From Alkalicoccus chagannorensis DSM 18086 (GTDB taxonomy: Bacteria > Bacillota > Bacilli > Bacillales > Salisediminibacteriaceae): a DNA stretch of 64,000 bases. Below, piece by piece: positions 35,456 to 44,513 of this stretch. Under the pieces are notes generated by a model. That model searched no databases. It was not told the DNA's origin and saw nothing but the letters and a program-made list of their open reading frames with translations. The stretch is taken from contig NZ_AUCK01000015.1 in NCBI RefSeq assembly GCF_000429725.1, forward strand, positions 1 to 64,000, in the 5' to 3' direction. A program made the translations under genes and the position numbers. Position 1 is the first letter of the stretch; the number at the start of each line of letters is the position of its first letter.

Positions 35456-36202
35456 ATGAGTTCATGGAACGGAAAAACAGTCGTTATTACTGGTGCAAGC
35501 AGTGGAATCGGCGAAGCGACGGCAGAGCGCTTCGTTCAGGAAGGCGCGAATGTGGTTCTCGGGGCCCGCCGGGAAGAGCGGCTGCAGGAAATCCAGTCCA
35601 AGCTGTCCGGTGAACCTGGTGAGGTGTCATATCAAAGCGTGGATGTGACGTCCCAGGAGCAGGTGGAGAGCCTGATTCAGCATGCCATAGATAAGTTCGG
35701 CCAGGTGGACGTGCTGTTCAATAATGCTGGTCTGATGCCGCTCAGCTTTATGAAAAACAAAAAAGTAGATGAGTGGGAGCAGATGGTTGATGTGAATATC
35801 AAAGGGGTGCTGTACGGAGTCGGCGCTGTCCTTCCACACATGCTGGAGCGTAACGAAGGGCACATCATTACGACGTCGTCCATCGCCGGACATGAAATTA
35901 TGCCGGCAGGAGCAGTTTACTGCGGCACGAAGTTTGCGGCCCGGGTAATCATGGAAGGGCTCGGCAAGGAAGTCGCGCAGAGTAACGTCCGTACGACCAG
36001 CATCTCGCCGGGGATTGTCGAAACAGAGCTGATGAGTACCATCACGGATGAAGACGTACACGACATGCTGAAGAACTGGAACATGGATGAGCTGACGCCG
36101 CTGCAGAGCAAAGACATTGCGGAAGCTGTTTTCTACACGGTAAACCAGCCGCAGCACGTCGATGTGAACGAAGTCATCGTCCGACCGAACAACCAGGGCT
36201 GA
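35456..36202 (+). CDS. Short-chain dehydrogenase/reductase
   Basis: A 248-residue classical SDR. Cofactor loop TGASSGIGEAT, then VDVTSQEQV, the NNAGLMPLS motif, catalytic Ser in TSSIAGHE, and YCGTKFA with the Tyr-x3-Lys pair. The sequence ARREER after the second strand favours NADP. Substrate unknown; adjacent to divergent ectD but with a 320-base gap. Ribosome site AAAAGGTGG. The gap between ectD and this gene contains the SigB-like site and a TATAAT box near 35432. Confidence 0.92.
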   Translation: MSSWNGKTVVITGASSGIGEATAERFVQEGANVVLGARREERLQEIQSKLSGEPGEVSYQSVDVTSQEQVESLIQHAIDKFGQVDVLFNNAGLMPLSFMKNKKVDEWEQMVDVNIKGVLYGVGAVLPHMLERNEGHIITTSSIAGHEIMPAGAVYCGTKFAARVIMEGLGKEVAQSNVRTTSISPGIVETELMSTITDEDVHDMLKNWNMDELTPLQSKDIAEAVFYTVNQPQHVDVNEVIVRPNNQG

Positions 36203-36258
36203 TCCCCTCTCAGCCTCAGGGCGGTCAAACCGACTTTTTCACAACTGGACACGAGGAC

Positions 36259-36299
36259 AAAAGAGCCACGCCGGGAGAGAACGCCGGCGTGGCTCTTTT
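36259..36299 (+). terminator. Intrinsic terminator after the SDR gene
   Basis: AAAAGAGCCACGCCGG pairs with CCGGCGTGGCTCTTTT around nine bases. The symmetrical A and T ends make it usable from both sides, and the hpt gene converges on it. Confidence 0.88.
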
Positions 36300-36300
36300 G

Positions 36301-36345
36301 AATGTATACGTTTTTCATACAGGGTGACGGCGGCATTCTCGGCTG
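36301..36345 (+). repeat. Interspersed palindromic repeat, left-end fragment
   Basis: Only the left end is present (ATGTATACG...TTCATACAGGG, then GACGGCGGCATTC, GGCTGCGCGG). It directly abuts a terminator. The rest of the gap to 36711 has GC-rich sequence with two GTGGCTCA motifs and no supported gene. Confidence 0.7.
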
Positions 36346-36711
36346 CGCGGACAACCAGGCTGCCGGTTGACCGCTGATATTCCGGCAGGGCCTGATGGAA
36401 AGAGTCCGTCGTCAAAGCGGATACGGCTGGCTCCATACGCGGAGGGAGCGTCCGGAAAAGGAGGGCAAAGCGTCTCCTGTGCCGATAAGAGTGGCTCAAA
36501 AGCGAGCAGGTGGCTCAACATAGCTGTCGGGCGACGCGGAGAGGCAGCCAGGGGCCGCTTCCGATGCCATGGTGCGGGATGGAACAGCAGGGGGAAGCGA
36601 AAAGATGCGTACCTGTTGGCGTACCTGCCGTGTGCTTCGGCTGGTCATGGGCCTTTGACTCGAAACCTGAAGAAGCACAGGGGATACGCCTTTGCAGTAG
36701 AGCGGCTCTGT

Positions 36712-37233
36712 TTAGACGATGCGGCCGATATAAGGGAGGTTGCGGTACTGCTGTGCATAGTCGATCCCGTAGCCGACGATGAACGTATCCGGAATATCAA
36801 AACCGATGTAGTCTATCGGAGTTTCAATTCTCCTTCTCTCCGGCTTGTTCAACAGGCTGCAGATTTTCAGTTCAGCCGGATGATGGAGGCGGAAGTGATC
36901 GACGAGGAAGTCGAGCGTCAAGCCGCTGTCGACGATATCTTCGACGATAACTGCGTACTTATCTGTAATGTCATGGTCGAGGTCTTTCAGCAGGCGGACC
37001 TTGCCGGTAGTTTCCGTCTGGTTCCCGTAGCTGGAAACGGCAATGAAATCGATCTCTACACTGGTCTTCATCGCCCGCATCAAATCGGCGGCAAAGACGA
37101 AAGATCCTTTTAAGACGGCAATCAGCACAACAGGCCGTCCGGCTGCATCGGCCTCAATCTCCGCAGCGAGTTCCTGAACCCGAGCGGCGATTTTCTGTTC
37201 ATCAATCATCACTTCCGTGTTCCATGTTTCCAT
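36712..37233 (-). CDS. hpt: Hypoxanthine phosphoribosyltransferase
   Basis: Salvages hypoxanthine or guanine with PRPP. The 173-residue protein has the PRPP-binding loop VEDIVDSGLTL, the flexible loop with SSYGNQTETTG, and the base-contacting Val-rich strand YIGFDIPDTFIVGYG with a Asp-Tyr. Length matches bacterial Hpt. In Bacillus, hpt normally lies between tilS and ftsH; here it stands alone, so it may be a second copy. Divergent from the PhnD-like gene. Confidence 0.93.
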   Translation of the reverse strand: METWNTEVMIDEQKIAARVQELAAEIEADAAGRPVVLIAVLKGSFVFAADLMRAMKTSVEIDFIAVSSYGNQTETTGKVRLLKDLDHDITDKYAVIVEDIVDSGLTLDFLVDHFRLHHPAELKICSLLNKPERRRIETPIDYIGFDIPDTFIVGYGIDYAQQYRNLPYIGRIV

Positions 37234-37461
37234 GAGTAGATCCTCTCCTTGTGAACGTTTTTACGTAAATTATACCAATCGTTCGTTATTCCAACGGTTA
37301 TTGTAACGAGGATTCCCGTTTTTGTAAATATGAATCGGATACATACGAATGTTCATACCCCGTGCATAAAATTTACTGAACGTTTGAATCTCCTTAAAAC
37401 GGCCTTGATATTCTTCTACTAGCATGAAAGCAGTAAGAAAGATATTGATGGAGGGATAAAC

Positions 37462-38364
37462 ATGAAAGCATGGTGGATGATGGCGGGAGCCGCTCTTGTA
37501 TTGAGTGCCTGTGGTTCCGAAGATAACAGCGGAGCGGAGGAAGAAGATCCAGAAGAAATCGTCATGGGATTTGTGCCGACAACGGACTCGGATGAGATTG
37601 CTTCGACGGTGGAGCCGCTGGCGGAGCGGTTATCTGAGATTCTGGATCGTCCTGTCGAAGGGACGGTCATGACTAGTTTTTCCGGCCTTGTGGCAGCGAT
37701 GGGTAACGGAGAAGCGCATATTGGTTTTCTGCCGGCCTTCGGATACGTCCAAGGAAATGAAGAATATGATCTGGAGGTCATGCTGAAATCTGAAAGAGAT
37801 GGAGCATCCTCCTACCGGGCTCAGTTCGTCGTGCGGGAAGATGCCGGTCTGGAAACATTGGATGATCTGGAAGGGACCGGTTGGACGTTTCCGGATGTTG
37901 CTTCTCCGGCAGGCTATCTCTTTCCAGCTGCCCATATCGCCGAGCACCGCGGGGACATTGGGGATGTAGAAACGGAATTTTTCGGAGACGTGCTGGAATC
38001 GGGCTCGCATGACAATGCGCTGACAGCTGTAATCGAAGGAGAGATGGATGTCGCAACGACGTATGAAGATGCGCGTGACGTCATTCTCGATGACTATCCA
38101 GAAGCCGAAGAGGAACTGAAGGTTATCGAATATACAGACGAGATTCCAAACGACACCATCAGCGTGATGGATGGTCTGGACGAAGGGTTGAAGGAAGAAA
38201 TAAAAGAAGCCTTTCTGCAATTCAATGAAGAAGAAGAGATGATCCAAGTCATGAATGACGTGTACCGCTGGGATGCGATCGTGGAAGCCGAAGACAGCGA
38301 TTATGATATCGTGCGGGAAACGTATGATAATTTCCGTGATGAGATTGATGTCGACGATCTGTAA
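37462..38364 (+). CDS. PhnD-like phosphate/phosphonate ABC transporter substrate-binding lipoprotein
   Basis: A 300-residue lipoprotein (signal MKAWWMMAGAALVLSAC). The mature protein shows the PhnD fold: VMGFVPTTDSDEIASTVEPL, MTSFSGLVAAMGNGEAHIGFLP, SYRAQFVVREDAGLETLDDL, TWTFPDVASPAG-like loop and DVATTYEDARDVI. It ends without a transporter gene beside it. A -10-like TATTCT lies upstream. Substrate could be a phosphonate or phosphite; unknown. It is the second solitary binding protein in the window. Confidence 0.9.
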   Translation: MKAWWMMAGAALVLSACGSEDNSGAEEEDPEEIVMGFVPTTDSDEIASTVEPLAERLSEILDRPVEGTVMTSFSGLVAAMGNGEAHIGFLPAFGYVQGNEEYDLEVMLKSERDGASSYRAQFVVREDAGLETLDDLEGTGWTFPDVASPAGYLFPAAHIAEHRGDIGDVETEFFGDVLESGSHDNALTAVIEGEMDVATTYEDARDVILDDYPEAEEELKVIEYTDEIPNDTISVMDGLDEGLKEEIKEAFLQFNEEEEMIQVMNDVYRWDAIVEAEDSDYDIVRETYDNFRDEIDVDDL

Positions 38365-38518
38365 GTCGTCCGCGGCGTAAGAGAAGCGGTGGAGCGTTGA
38401 CGAAGCTGTTTTTCGTCGTCATCTTGCCCTTCCGGCATATTCTGGTTACAATCAAACAAATGATTGGTTGTACAGGAAGAGATCCGGCCGGCCCGGATGT
38501 TCCGGAAGGAGGGTAAGG

Positions 38519-39826
38519 ATGAATCGTAAACAGCGTGCTGCGGCAGCATTGAAGCAGACGGGGCTCTTCCCGCTCAGCACTAGGGACGTGCAGCGGGCGC
38601 TTGAGGAGCCTGAACAACATCACGAAGGAGACCTGGCACTTAGCTGTATCCCCGCTTCGAGACAGCTGCAGAGGACCGCCGTGGAGCTTGCTGCTGAAAC
38701 GGCAGCAGCGCTCGAAGACTTTCCGTGGATAACCGCTGAAGCCGACGGGCACCGGGTCTTCCTGCGTTTTCACCGGCCGGTGGTCGGCGACTGGGTGCTC
38801 CAGCATGCAGACGATCCAGACTATGGCAGGAGTACGACCGAACGACCGCAGACGGCAGCGGTGGTCCTTGGCACTTCCCGGGACCTGGACATGCCGGAGT
38901 GGGCGGATCTGCGAGCTGCTGCGGTCACCCAGTCGCTGCTGCGGCTGGCGGACAACGGAGGGTGGACGAGCATTCGCGCAGAGAAAGCCGCGTCGTGGGA
39001 GGTGGATTTCGGCCTGCACGACGAAAAGACGAAGGAGCCGTCGGAGGAGCCGGCCGCGCGTGTGATCCAGCAGTTAATGGAACAGGAGTTAATTACCCGG
39101 ACAGAGGAGGGGTATGCGGTTCCTCTGTCCGGACTGCCGCCGCTGCTTCTCTACAGCAGGGACGCGGCCGAAGGGGAAGCAAGAGCTTTGGCAGCCGTGG
39201 TCGCCAGAAAAGAACAGCTTGATTTTGATGTGCTGCTGGATGTTTCGGATAACCGGAGACAGCTGCATATCGAACAGCTTCGTCAAGTACTGCGGCAGGG
39301 AGGCTGGCCGTGGGGAGGGCAGCTCGAGCATGTAGGGATATCGGAAGTGCAGTCCCGCTATACCCCCACGGACCTCCTGAAGCGGACGAGAGAGCTTTTT
39401 CCGGATGCCAAGCAGGCGGCCGGCGTGCTCCTGTTTCATCTGCTGCTGCCGGATCGGATGGACCGCCCGCCGCTGACCCCGCACCTGCTCGGTGAAGACA
39501 GGGGCGGGCGCTACATACAACAGACGTATAACGAGGTTTGTTATTCCGTAAGCGAAGGGCGAGCGGACGGCTCAGCATGGCCGGATGCCGTCTGGCGGGT
39601 CGTATGTCGGATCGACGACTTCCCGGAAACAGCGAAAACAGCGTGGGAGCGGAGGCAGCCCTCGCTGCTTGCGGCACTGATGCTGAATCTGGCCGAAGCA
39701 GTGCGTGCCGTACCGCCGGAAGCATGGGAAGATGCCGATCACCGCCTCCCCGAAGCAGCCTGCCGTGTGTTGCGAAGAGGCATGTTCCTCCTCGGAGTGG
39801 AGCTGGAGGTCCGGGCAGGCAAGTGA
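38519..39826 (+). CDS. Arginyl-tRNA-synthetase-like protein without catalytic motifs
   Basis: Collinear with bacillar arginyl-tRNA synthetase by eye. The N-terminal domain is recognisable in EGDLALSCIPASRQLQRTAV; the position of the ATP-binding HIGH motif reads DLDMPEWADLR, so both His residues are lost; RQLHIEQLRQVLRQGGW followed by GQLEHVG matches the region before the KMSK loop, which is also lost; the anticodon-binding DALR end is seen in AWERRQPSLLAALML and VLRRGMFLLGVELE. It has 435 residues against about 560, with the loss inside the catalytic domain. Start 38519 has an AAGGAGGG site, and the frame is intact. It should not aminoacylate; tRNA-Arg or arginine binding is a guess. Confidence 0.8.
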   Translation: MNRKQRAAAALKQTGLFPLSTRDVQRALEEPEQHHEGDLALSCIPASRQLQRTAVELAAETAAALEDFPWITAEADGHRVFLRFHRPVVGDWVLQHADDPDYGRSTTERPQTAAVVLGTSRDLDMPEWADLRAAAVTQSLLRLADNGGWTSIRAEKAASWEVDFGLHDEKTKEPSEEPAARVIQQLMEQELITRTEEGYAVPLSGLPPLLLYSRDAAEGEARALAAVVARKEQLDFDVLLDVSDNRRQLHIEQLRQVLRQGGWPWGGQLEHVGISEVQSRYTPTDLLKRTRELFPDAKQAAGVLLFHLLLPDRMDRPPLTPHLLGEDRGGRYIQQTYNEVCYSVSEGRADGSAWPDAVWRVVCRIDDFPETAKTAWERRQPSLLAALMLNLAEAVRAVPPEAWEDADHRLPEAACRVLRRGMFLLGVELEVRAGK

Positions 39827-39885
39827 CTTTCTTTCTGCCGTTCCTGTGGCACTTCCCAAGGCTGAAAGTAGAAAGAAGGCATGAA

Positions 39886-39924
39886 AAAGAGCGGCTTTCT
39901 CCTGCGGGAGGACCGCTCTTGTCT
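39886..39924 (+). terminator. Intrinsic terminator after the ArgRS-like gene
   Basis: AAGAGCGG pairs with CCGCTCTT, with an inner CTCC/GGAG pair and a T-rich end. The rest of 39925-40113 is an AT-rich promoter region. Confidence 0.65.
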
Positions 39925-40113
39925 GCGTGGCAGAAAGCTCCCCCCTTTCTGGCAGAGGTGCTTGTTTTCGTTTCGTTTTCCGGATTAAATCTAAAAAAAT
40001 GTCGCATAAATACCATTAAATTCCCAAACTTTTAGAGGCGGTACAATGATTCAAAGCCGGCCTTTTTGGTTATGATGTAACATGGATGAAATAATCGAAA
40101 AGGATGTGTCTAC

Positions 40114-40875
40114 ATGAAAAAAGCAGCGCTCTTGTCTACCGTTGCTGGGAGTGCCCTTCTCCTGGCCGCGTGCGGAGGCGAAAATAACGAAATGAACAAC
40201 GAGGAAGCAGGAAATCCTGCGGACAACAACGGTGTGGAGAACGAGGAGAACAACGATAACAACAGCGATAACAACGAAGAAGCGGACGAGAACAATGAGA
40301 ACGCTGACGAAGAAGAGAACGGGGAGGAAGCGGCTGGCGACGTCGAGGATCTTGCAGCTGACTATGACCTCGACGTGACGGTCGAGGAGGACGGCGGCGA
40401 CGCGCCGGAAGCATCGATGGAAGAGCTGGAAGAAGTCTTCGCCCTCGTGAGCACAGCGCAGGAAGCGGACATGCTCGCTTTCGTGGAATCCCCGCAGGAA
40501 GGGGAGGCAGAAGAAAGCGGCTCGGTCGAAGCACATTACGAAGTGCCGGGCGTGGAACTGGAAGAAGTGGAAGCGCACCTCGTTCTCGAATTCGACTATG
40601 AATTCGGCGGCGATCTGGGAGATGACGATGTTCATCCATCTTTTGAAGACCTCAGCTCAGAAGAAGCATCCTTAGAGGGTCCTGAATTTCTGACTTGGGA
40701 AACCGATGCCCTCGAGGCAGATACTGCAGGTGCCGGAACGATCGCTGAATTCACAGGAGAAGGTGCCTGGGTACTGGAAGCGGAACATGACGGAGTGCAC
40801 GTCACGTTTGAAGAAGAGGACGAATGGCTGGCCGAATTCGCTTCCGACATCCTTGCAGGTATTGAAGAGGAATAA
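40114..40875 (+). CDS. Acidic lipoprotein with Asn/Glu-rich linker
   Basis: A 253-residue protein with lipoprotein signal MKKAALLSTVAGSALLLAAC, then about 55 residues composed almost only of Asn, Glu, Asp and Ala, then a beta-rich acidic domain (about 85-250) with AHYEVPGVELEEVEAHLVLEF and FTGEGAWVLEAEHDGVHVTF. It resembles the antibody-like accessory domains of surface proteins but no family is recognised. Its linker is similar in composition to that of the glycerophosphodiesterase at the left edge. Downstream is a hairpin of the second repeat family. Confidence 0.75.
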   Translation: MKKAALLSTVAGSALLLAACGGENNEMNNEEAGNPADNNGVENEENNDNNSDNNEEADENNENADEEENGEEAAGDVEDLAADYDLDVTVEEDGGDAPEASMEELEEVFALVSTAQEADMLAFVESPQEGEAEESGSVEAHYEVPGVELEEVEAHLVLEFDYEFGGDLGDDDVHPSFEDLSSEEASLEGPEFLTWETDALEADTAGAGTIAEFTGEGAWVLEAEHDGVHVTFEEEDEWLAEFASDILAGIEEE

Positions 40876-40954
40876 CCCCCTTGCAGCCCCCAGCGTGAAG
40901 GCGGTGTAGTTTCCATGAACCGTGCTGGGACAATAAAAGTTGAAATGAGCAGAA

Positions 40955-40995
40955 AAACGCTTCCGATGATTCCTATGGTATCGTCGGAAGCGTTT
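40955..40995 (+). repeat. Hairpin repeat family 2, copy 1
   Basis: AAACGCTTCCGATGAT pairs with ATCGTCGGAAGCGTTT (one G-U wobble) around a 9-base loop. Two other copies lie at 51269 and 53450. Likely acts as a terminator or mRNA 3' end structure downstream of the lipoprotein gene. Confidence 0.85.
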
Positions 40996-41140
40996 CGCAT
41001 GCAGGGGAGAATGCCATGGCTGATTCCGTCTGCCGGGACCGGATTACAGAAAAAAGAGGCCATCTCCTCTGGAGGCGGCCTCGATCGATCTATGTTGTGG
41101 GAGAACGCGGCCTGCTGCCGGCGCTCCTGCTGTGACTTCG

Positions 41141-41530
41141 TTAAAATGATTCTGAGCTCCGGTCCACGACAAAGCGGGATACTTCTGCACGGATTTCCTG
41201 CAGGACGTCCTCGTAGTCGGATTCTTCTTCCATGTGCATACGGACTTCTCCGTTTTCATATAAAATCAAGCTCGGCAGTTCTTCTGCCTGCAGGTGAGGA
41301 GCCGCACTGGCAGCCTCGGTTCCTTCAACCACGTGGACATCAATCGGTTTGCTTTTCTCCAGTTCGAGAAGGGCATCCAGATAAGCGTGGTTTCGTTCAT
41401 CTTCCTGATCATCAAGAAGCAGAATGGCGTGGAGGGTTTCTTCCGCTTGAAGATCGGGAAGAACATCATATACGTCAGCAGAGCTGCATCCAGCAGTAAT
41501 GAATAATAATAACAGCATGAGTGTTTTCAT
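41141..41530 (-). CDS. Thioredoxin-fold lipoprotein lacking the CxxC motif
   Basis: A 129-residue lipoprotein (signal MKTLMLLLLFITAGC). The sequence HAILLLDDQEDERNHAYLDALLELE, VDV/VHVVEGTEAA, and LPSLILYENGE with the cis-Pro strand gives a thioredoxin-like order. The usual WCxxC is replaced by DDQED-type residues and no cysteine besides the lipid one is present. It could bind a partner but not exchange disulfides. Promoter region is divergent from the transglycosylase gene, with a repeat copy between. Confidence 0.7.
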   Translation of the reverse strand: MKTLMLLLLFITAGCSSADVYDVLPDLQAEETLHAILLLDDQEDERNHAYLDALLELEKSKPIDVHVVEGTEAASAAPHLQAEELPSLILYENGEVRMHMEEESDYEDVLQEIRAEVSRFVVDRSSESF

Positions 41531-41783
41531 GGCGGAGACCTCCTTATCGCCTGTTCGTCCCCTATCATAACTGCTGTGTGCTTGAAAAACAGCGTTGTTA
41601 CACGATTATTATCGAAGTGTCACCGAAATGAGATATTAGTAATCACTGCCGTAAAAAATGAGATTTTTTGCCGGGGCCGTTCCGGAGTGGATTCCTGCTC
41701 GTGAGAATTTGCCATTGTGCACGTTCAATCCGGGGAGAACCGCCGACTACTGCCTGTGGCACGGGGGGGAAGATGGTATAGGA

Positions 41784-41894
41784 AAAACGGCGTCGCGCGC
41801 TGCACGGGACGAAAGTAGAACCTTTTCTTCCCTCGAAAAGCCTGCAGCGACGCCGTCCGCTGTTCCGACTTGAAGACGCTGCGCGATTTTGTTC
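41784..41894 (+). repeat. Interspersed palindromic repeat, divergent copy with compensated arms
   Basis: The left arm reads ACGGCGTCG and the right arm CGACGCCGT, a perfect 9-bp pairing although both differ from the consensus. CGCTGC/GCAGCG and the GCGC right hairpin are retained, but the apical stem is altered. The left GTAT hairpin is weak. Confidence 0.8.
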
Positions 41895-41946
41895 TGTGAC
41901 AGCGGTGGTTATGCGGTATGATAGAGAGAGGAAGCAGGTGAGCGTC

Positions 41947-42597
41947 ATGAAACAACCTGGGGTCAAAGGTGCCGGCATTTTTCTGGCAGCAGCCGTTTTC
42001 TTCTTCGTGCTGCTCTGGGGCGTGTCGTCCATATACGAACAAACACAGGAGGAGTCGGAGGAACCGGAGCCGCAGATTGCCTCTTATGAAATACCGGCCT
42101 CCTTCATCCCGGTCTACCAGGAGGCGGAAGAAGAATACGGCGTGCCGTGGCGGCTCCTGGCCGCTGTGCATCGAATTGAAACGGTGTTTTCGACGATGGA
42201 CACCCTCGTGAGTCCTGTTGGAGCAGAAGGGCATCTGCAGTTTATGCCGTGTACGTGGGCCGGCTGGAATCATCCATCCTGCGAAGGACTCGGGGAAGGA
42301 GATATTAGTGAAAGCGAGCTGACCGATCCGGACGTCATCGCCCAGTACGGCGGGTATGGCGTCGACGCCGATGGTAACGGTCAGGCGGACCCTTACAGTC
42401 TCGAAGACGCCGTGTTCAGCGCTGCCAACTATCTGGCTGATGCCGGAGCTGCCGACGGCCGGCTGGAGGATGCGGTGTATGACTATAACCGGGCCGACTG
42501 GTATGTCGACGATGTCCTGGAATTTTACGAGATTTACGAAGCAGGGTACGAAACAGTAGAACTGGAAGAGCAGGATATGGAATACGTCGTAGAATGA
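41947..42597 (+). CDS. Lytic transglycosylase-like protein, membrane anchored
   Basis: Cleaves peptidoglycan glycan strands. One N-terminal helix (about residues 8-28) anchors the 216-residue protein outside the membrane. The SLT fold is seen in GVPWRLLAAVHRIETVF, where the Glu of RIET is the likely catalytic acid, then SPVGAEGHLQFMPCTWAGW (the usual SAxGxMQFMP motif, here with Gly-His), and PYSLEDAVFSAANYLAD. Three extra cysteines are unusual. Start at 41947 with AGGTGAG. Ends with a terminator. Confidence 0.85.
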   Translation: MKQPGVKGAGIFLAAAVFFFVLLWGVSSIYEQTQEESEEPEPQIASYEIPASFIPVYQEAEEEYGVPWRLLAAVHRIETVFSTMDTLVSPVGAEGHLQFMPCTWAGWNHPSCEGLGEGDISESELTDPDVIAQYGGYGVDADGNGQADPYSLEDAVFSAANYLADAGAADGRLEDAVYDYNRADWYVDDVLEFYEIYEAGYETVELEEQDMEYVVE

Positions 42598-42638
42598 TGG
42601 CAGAATATCGAATGATTCTGTCATCTTTCTCTTTTTTT
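42596..42638 (+). terminator. Intrinsic terminator overlapping the transglycosylase stop
   Basis: GATGGCAGAAT pairs with ATTCTGTCATC (one G-U) around eight bases, followed by a T-rich run. It starts at the stop codon. Confidence 0.85.
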
Positions 42639-42707
42639 CGTTATACTGGAAAGTAATTCGCCGTTCGAAATAAAACGGCAGACTTTGACAGGAAGAGGAT
42701 GATTAGT

Positions 42708-44510
42708 ATGGCACGCACGCGAGCAGACATTCCAGAGCAGGAAAAATGGAATCTGGATGATTTATTTTCATCTCAGGAAGCATGGCAGAAAGCCATGGAC
42801 AAAATTCCTGCGATGCTCCAGGAAGTGCAGCAGTGGGAGCATCAGGTGACCAAAGATGGAGCATCCTTGTACCAGTCGTTAACATCGTATGAAGCGCTGC
42901 AGATCCATATGGTGCAGACAGGAACCTATGCTTCCCTGCGGGAGAGTGGAGATGGGTCTGACCCGGAAAACCAGGCGCTGACGGCGGCCTTTTCCTCGGT
43001 GCAGGGAGAGGTGCAGGCTGGCGTCTCGTTTCTGGAATCGGAACTGCAGCATCTGACGGCGGATGAAGTCACGATGATGATCGCGGAAGAGCCGAGGCTC
43101 GAGGATTTCCGGCGTACGCTGGACCGGGTGCTGGATGAACAGCCGTTCCGGCTCGGGCCGGAGGCGGAAAAGGTACTTGCTTCCTTCGGCGAAGTACATA
43201 AAGCTCCGTTTATGATCTACGAGCGGAGCAAATCATCGGATCTGCGTTTTCCTTCTTTTCCGACGTCGGACGGAAAAGAGCATCCACTGACCTTCAATTC
43301 GTTTGCTTCCTACGAAACGTCGCCGGAGACAGAAGTCCGCCGGCGTGCCTACGAGACCTTCTACGAACAGCTGAGCCGCTATCAGCATACGTATGCGGCG
43401 GCCTATGCGACGGAAGTGAAAAAGCAGGTGATCGAATCAAACCTGCGCGGCTATGATTCGGTGACTCACATGCTTCTCTCGAAACAGGAAGTGACGGAAG
43501 CGATGTACCACCGTCAGCTGGACACGATCCAGGAGCAGCTGGCTCCGGTCATGCGCCGGTTTGCTGCGCTGAAAAAAGAGGTGCTCGGCCTGGATCGGAT
43601 GACGTATGCGGACCTCAAGGCACCGATCGACCCGGACAACAACCCGGAGATGTCCTATGAGGAGGCGTCTGCGCTCGTGCTCGATTCGCTGGATGTCATG
43701 GGCCCGGAATACAAACAGTTCATGCAGCGGGCCATCGACGAACGCTGGGTCGACTATGCGGATAACGAAGGCAAGCGTTCCGGTGCGTTCTGTTCGAGTC
43801 CTTATGGCGTGCACCCGTACATCCTGGTGACGTGGCACCATTCTATGCAGGATGCGTTCACTCTGGCCCATGAGCTGGGCCATGCCGGTCACTTTGCGCT
43901 CGCACAGAAGTATCAGCGTCTCTCGAATACACGACCGTCGATGTATTTCATCGAAGCGCCTTCCACGATGAATGAAATGCTTCTGAGCCGGCATATTCTG
44001 GAACAGTCCACGGACGAGAAAACGCGCAGATGGGTGCTGCTGCAGTCGCTCGGGACGTACTACCATAACTTTGTTACACACATTCTTGAAGGTGAGCTGC
44101 AGCGGCGGGTGTACGCCCATGCCGAGGCCGGGACGCCGATTACAGCGAAACTGCTGAACGAAGAAAAGACAGATGCGCTGCGCGCCTTCTGGGGAGAAGA
44201 GGTGGAGATTCCGGACAGTGCCGGTCTGACATGGATGCGTCAGCCGCACTACTACATGGGCCTCTATCCGTACACGTATTCCGCAGGCCTCACGGTGTCG
44301 ACCGCGGCCGCGCAGCAGATGAAGGGGAGAGAAGAAGAAGCTGCGGCCGCTTGGCTCGATGTGCTCAAAGCCGGCGGCACGATGAAACCACTGGAGCTGA
44401 TGCAGCAGGCCGGCGTGGATATGACGACCAAAGCGCCTATTCAGGAAGCAGTAGCCTATGTAGATGGGATTGTCTCGGAGCTGGAAAGCCTCTTCGCTCT
44501 GAAGAGGTAG
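42708..44510 (+). CDS. pepF: Oligoendopeptidase F
   Basis: Zinc metallopeptidase of family M3 that cleaves short peptides in the cytoplasm. The HELGH motif (about residues 388-392) is followed by the Glu-containing third ligand in FIEAPSTMNEMLLS. The N-terminal helical domain has WNLDDLFSSQEAW, as in PepF. Total length 600 residues is normal. I start at 42708 because GGAAGAGG is well spaced there; ATG 42699 lies right on that site. The MFS gene begins three bases after the stop, so both are likely cotranscribed. Confidence 0.95.
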   Translation: MARTRADIPEQEKWNLDDLFSSQEAWQKAMDKIPAMLQEVQQWEHQVTKDGASLYQSLTSYEALQIHMVQTGTYASLRESGDGSDPENQALTAAFSSVQGEVQAGVSFLESELQHLTADEVTMMIAEEPRLEDFRRTLDRVLDEQPFRLGPEAEKVLASFGEVHKAPFMIYERSKSSDLRFPSFPTSDGKEHPLTFNSFASYETSPETEVRRRAYETFYEQLSRYQHTYAAAYATEVKKQVIESNLRGYDSVTHMLLSKQEVTEAMYHRQLDTIQEQLAPVMRRFAALKKEVLGLDRMTYADLKAPIDPDNNPEMSYEEASALVLDSLDVMGPEYKQFMQRAIDERWVDYADNEGKRSGAFCSSPYGVHPYILVTWHHSMQDAFTLAHELGHAGHFALAQKYQRLSNTRPSMYFIEAPSTMNEMLLSRHILEQSTDEKTRRWVLLQSLGTYYHNFVTHILEGELQRRVYAHAEAGTPITAKLLNEEKTDALRAFWGEEVEIPDSAGLTWMRQPHYYMGLYPYTYSAGLTVSTAAAQQMKGREEEAAAAWLDVLKAGGTMKPLELMQQAGVDMTTKAPIQEAVAYVDGIVSELESLFALKR

Positions 44511-44513
44511 GCC

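Noticed and set aside
36340-36710. GTGGCTCA motifs, also near 158 and 51330, as a repeat family
   Set aside because: Too short and too few shared bases around them to claim a family.
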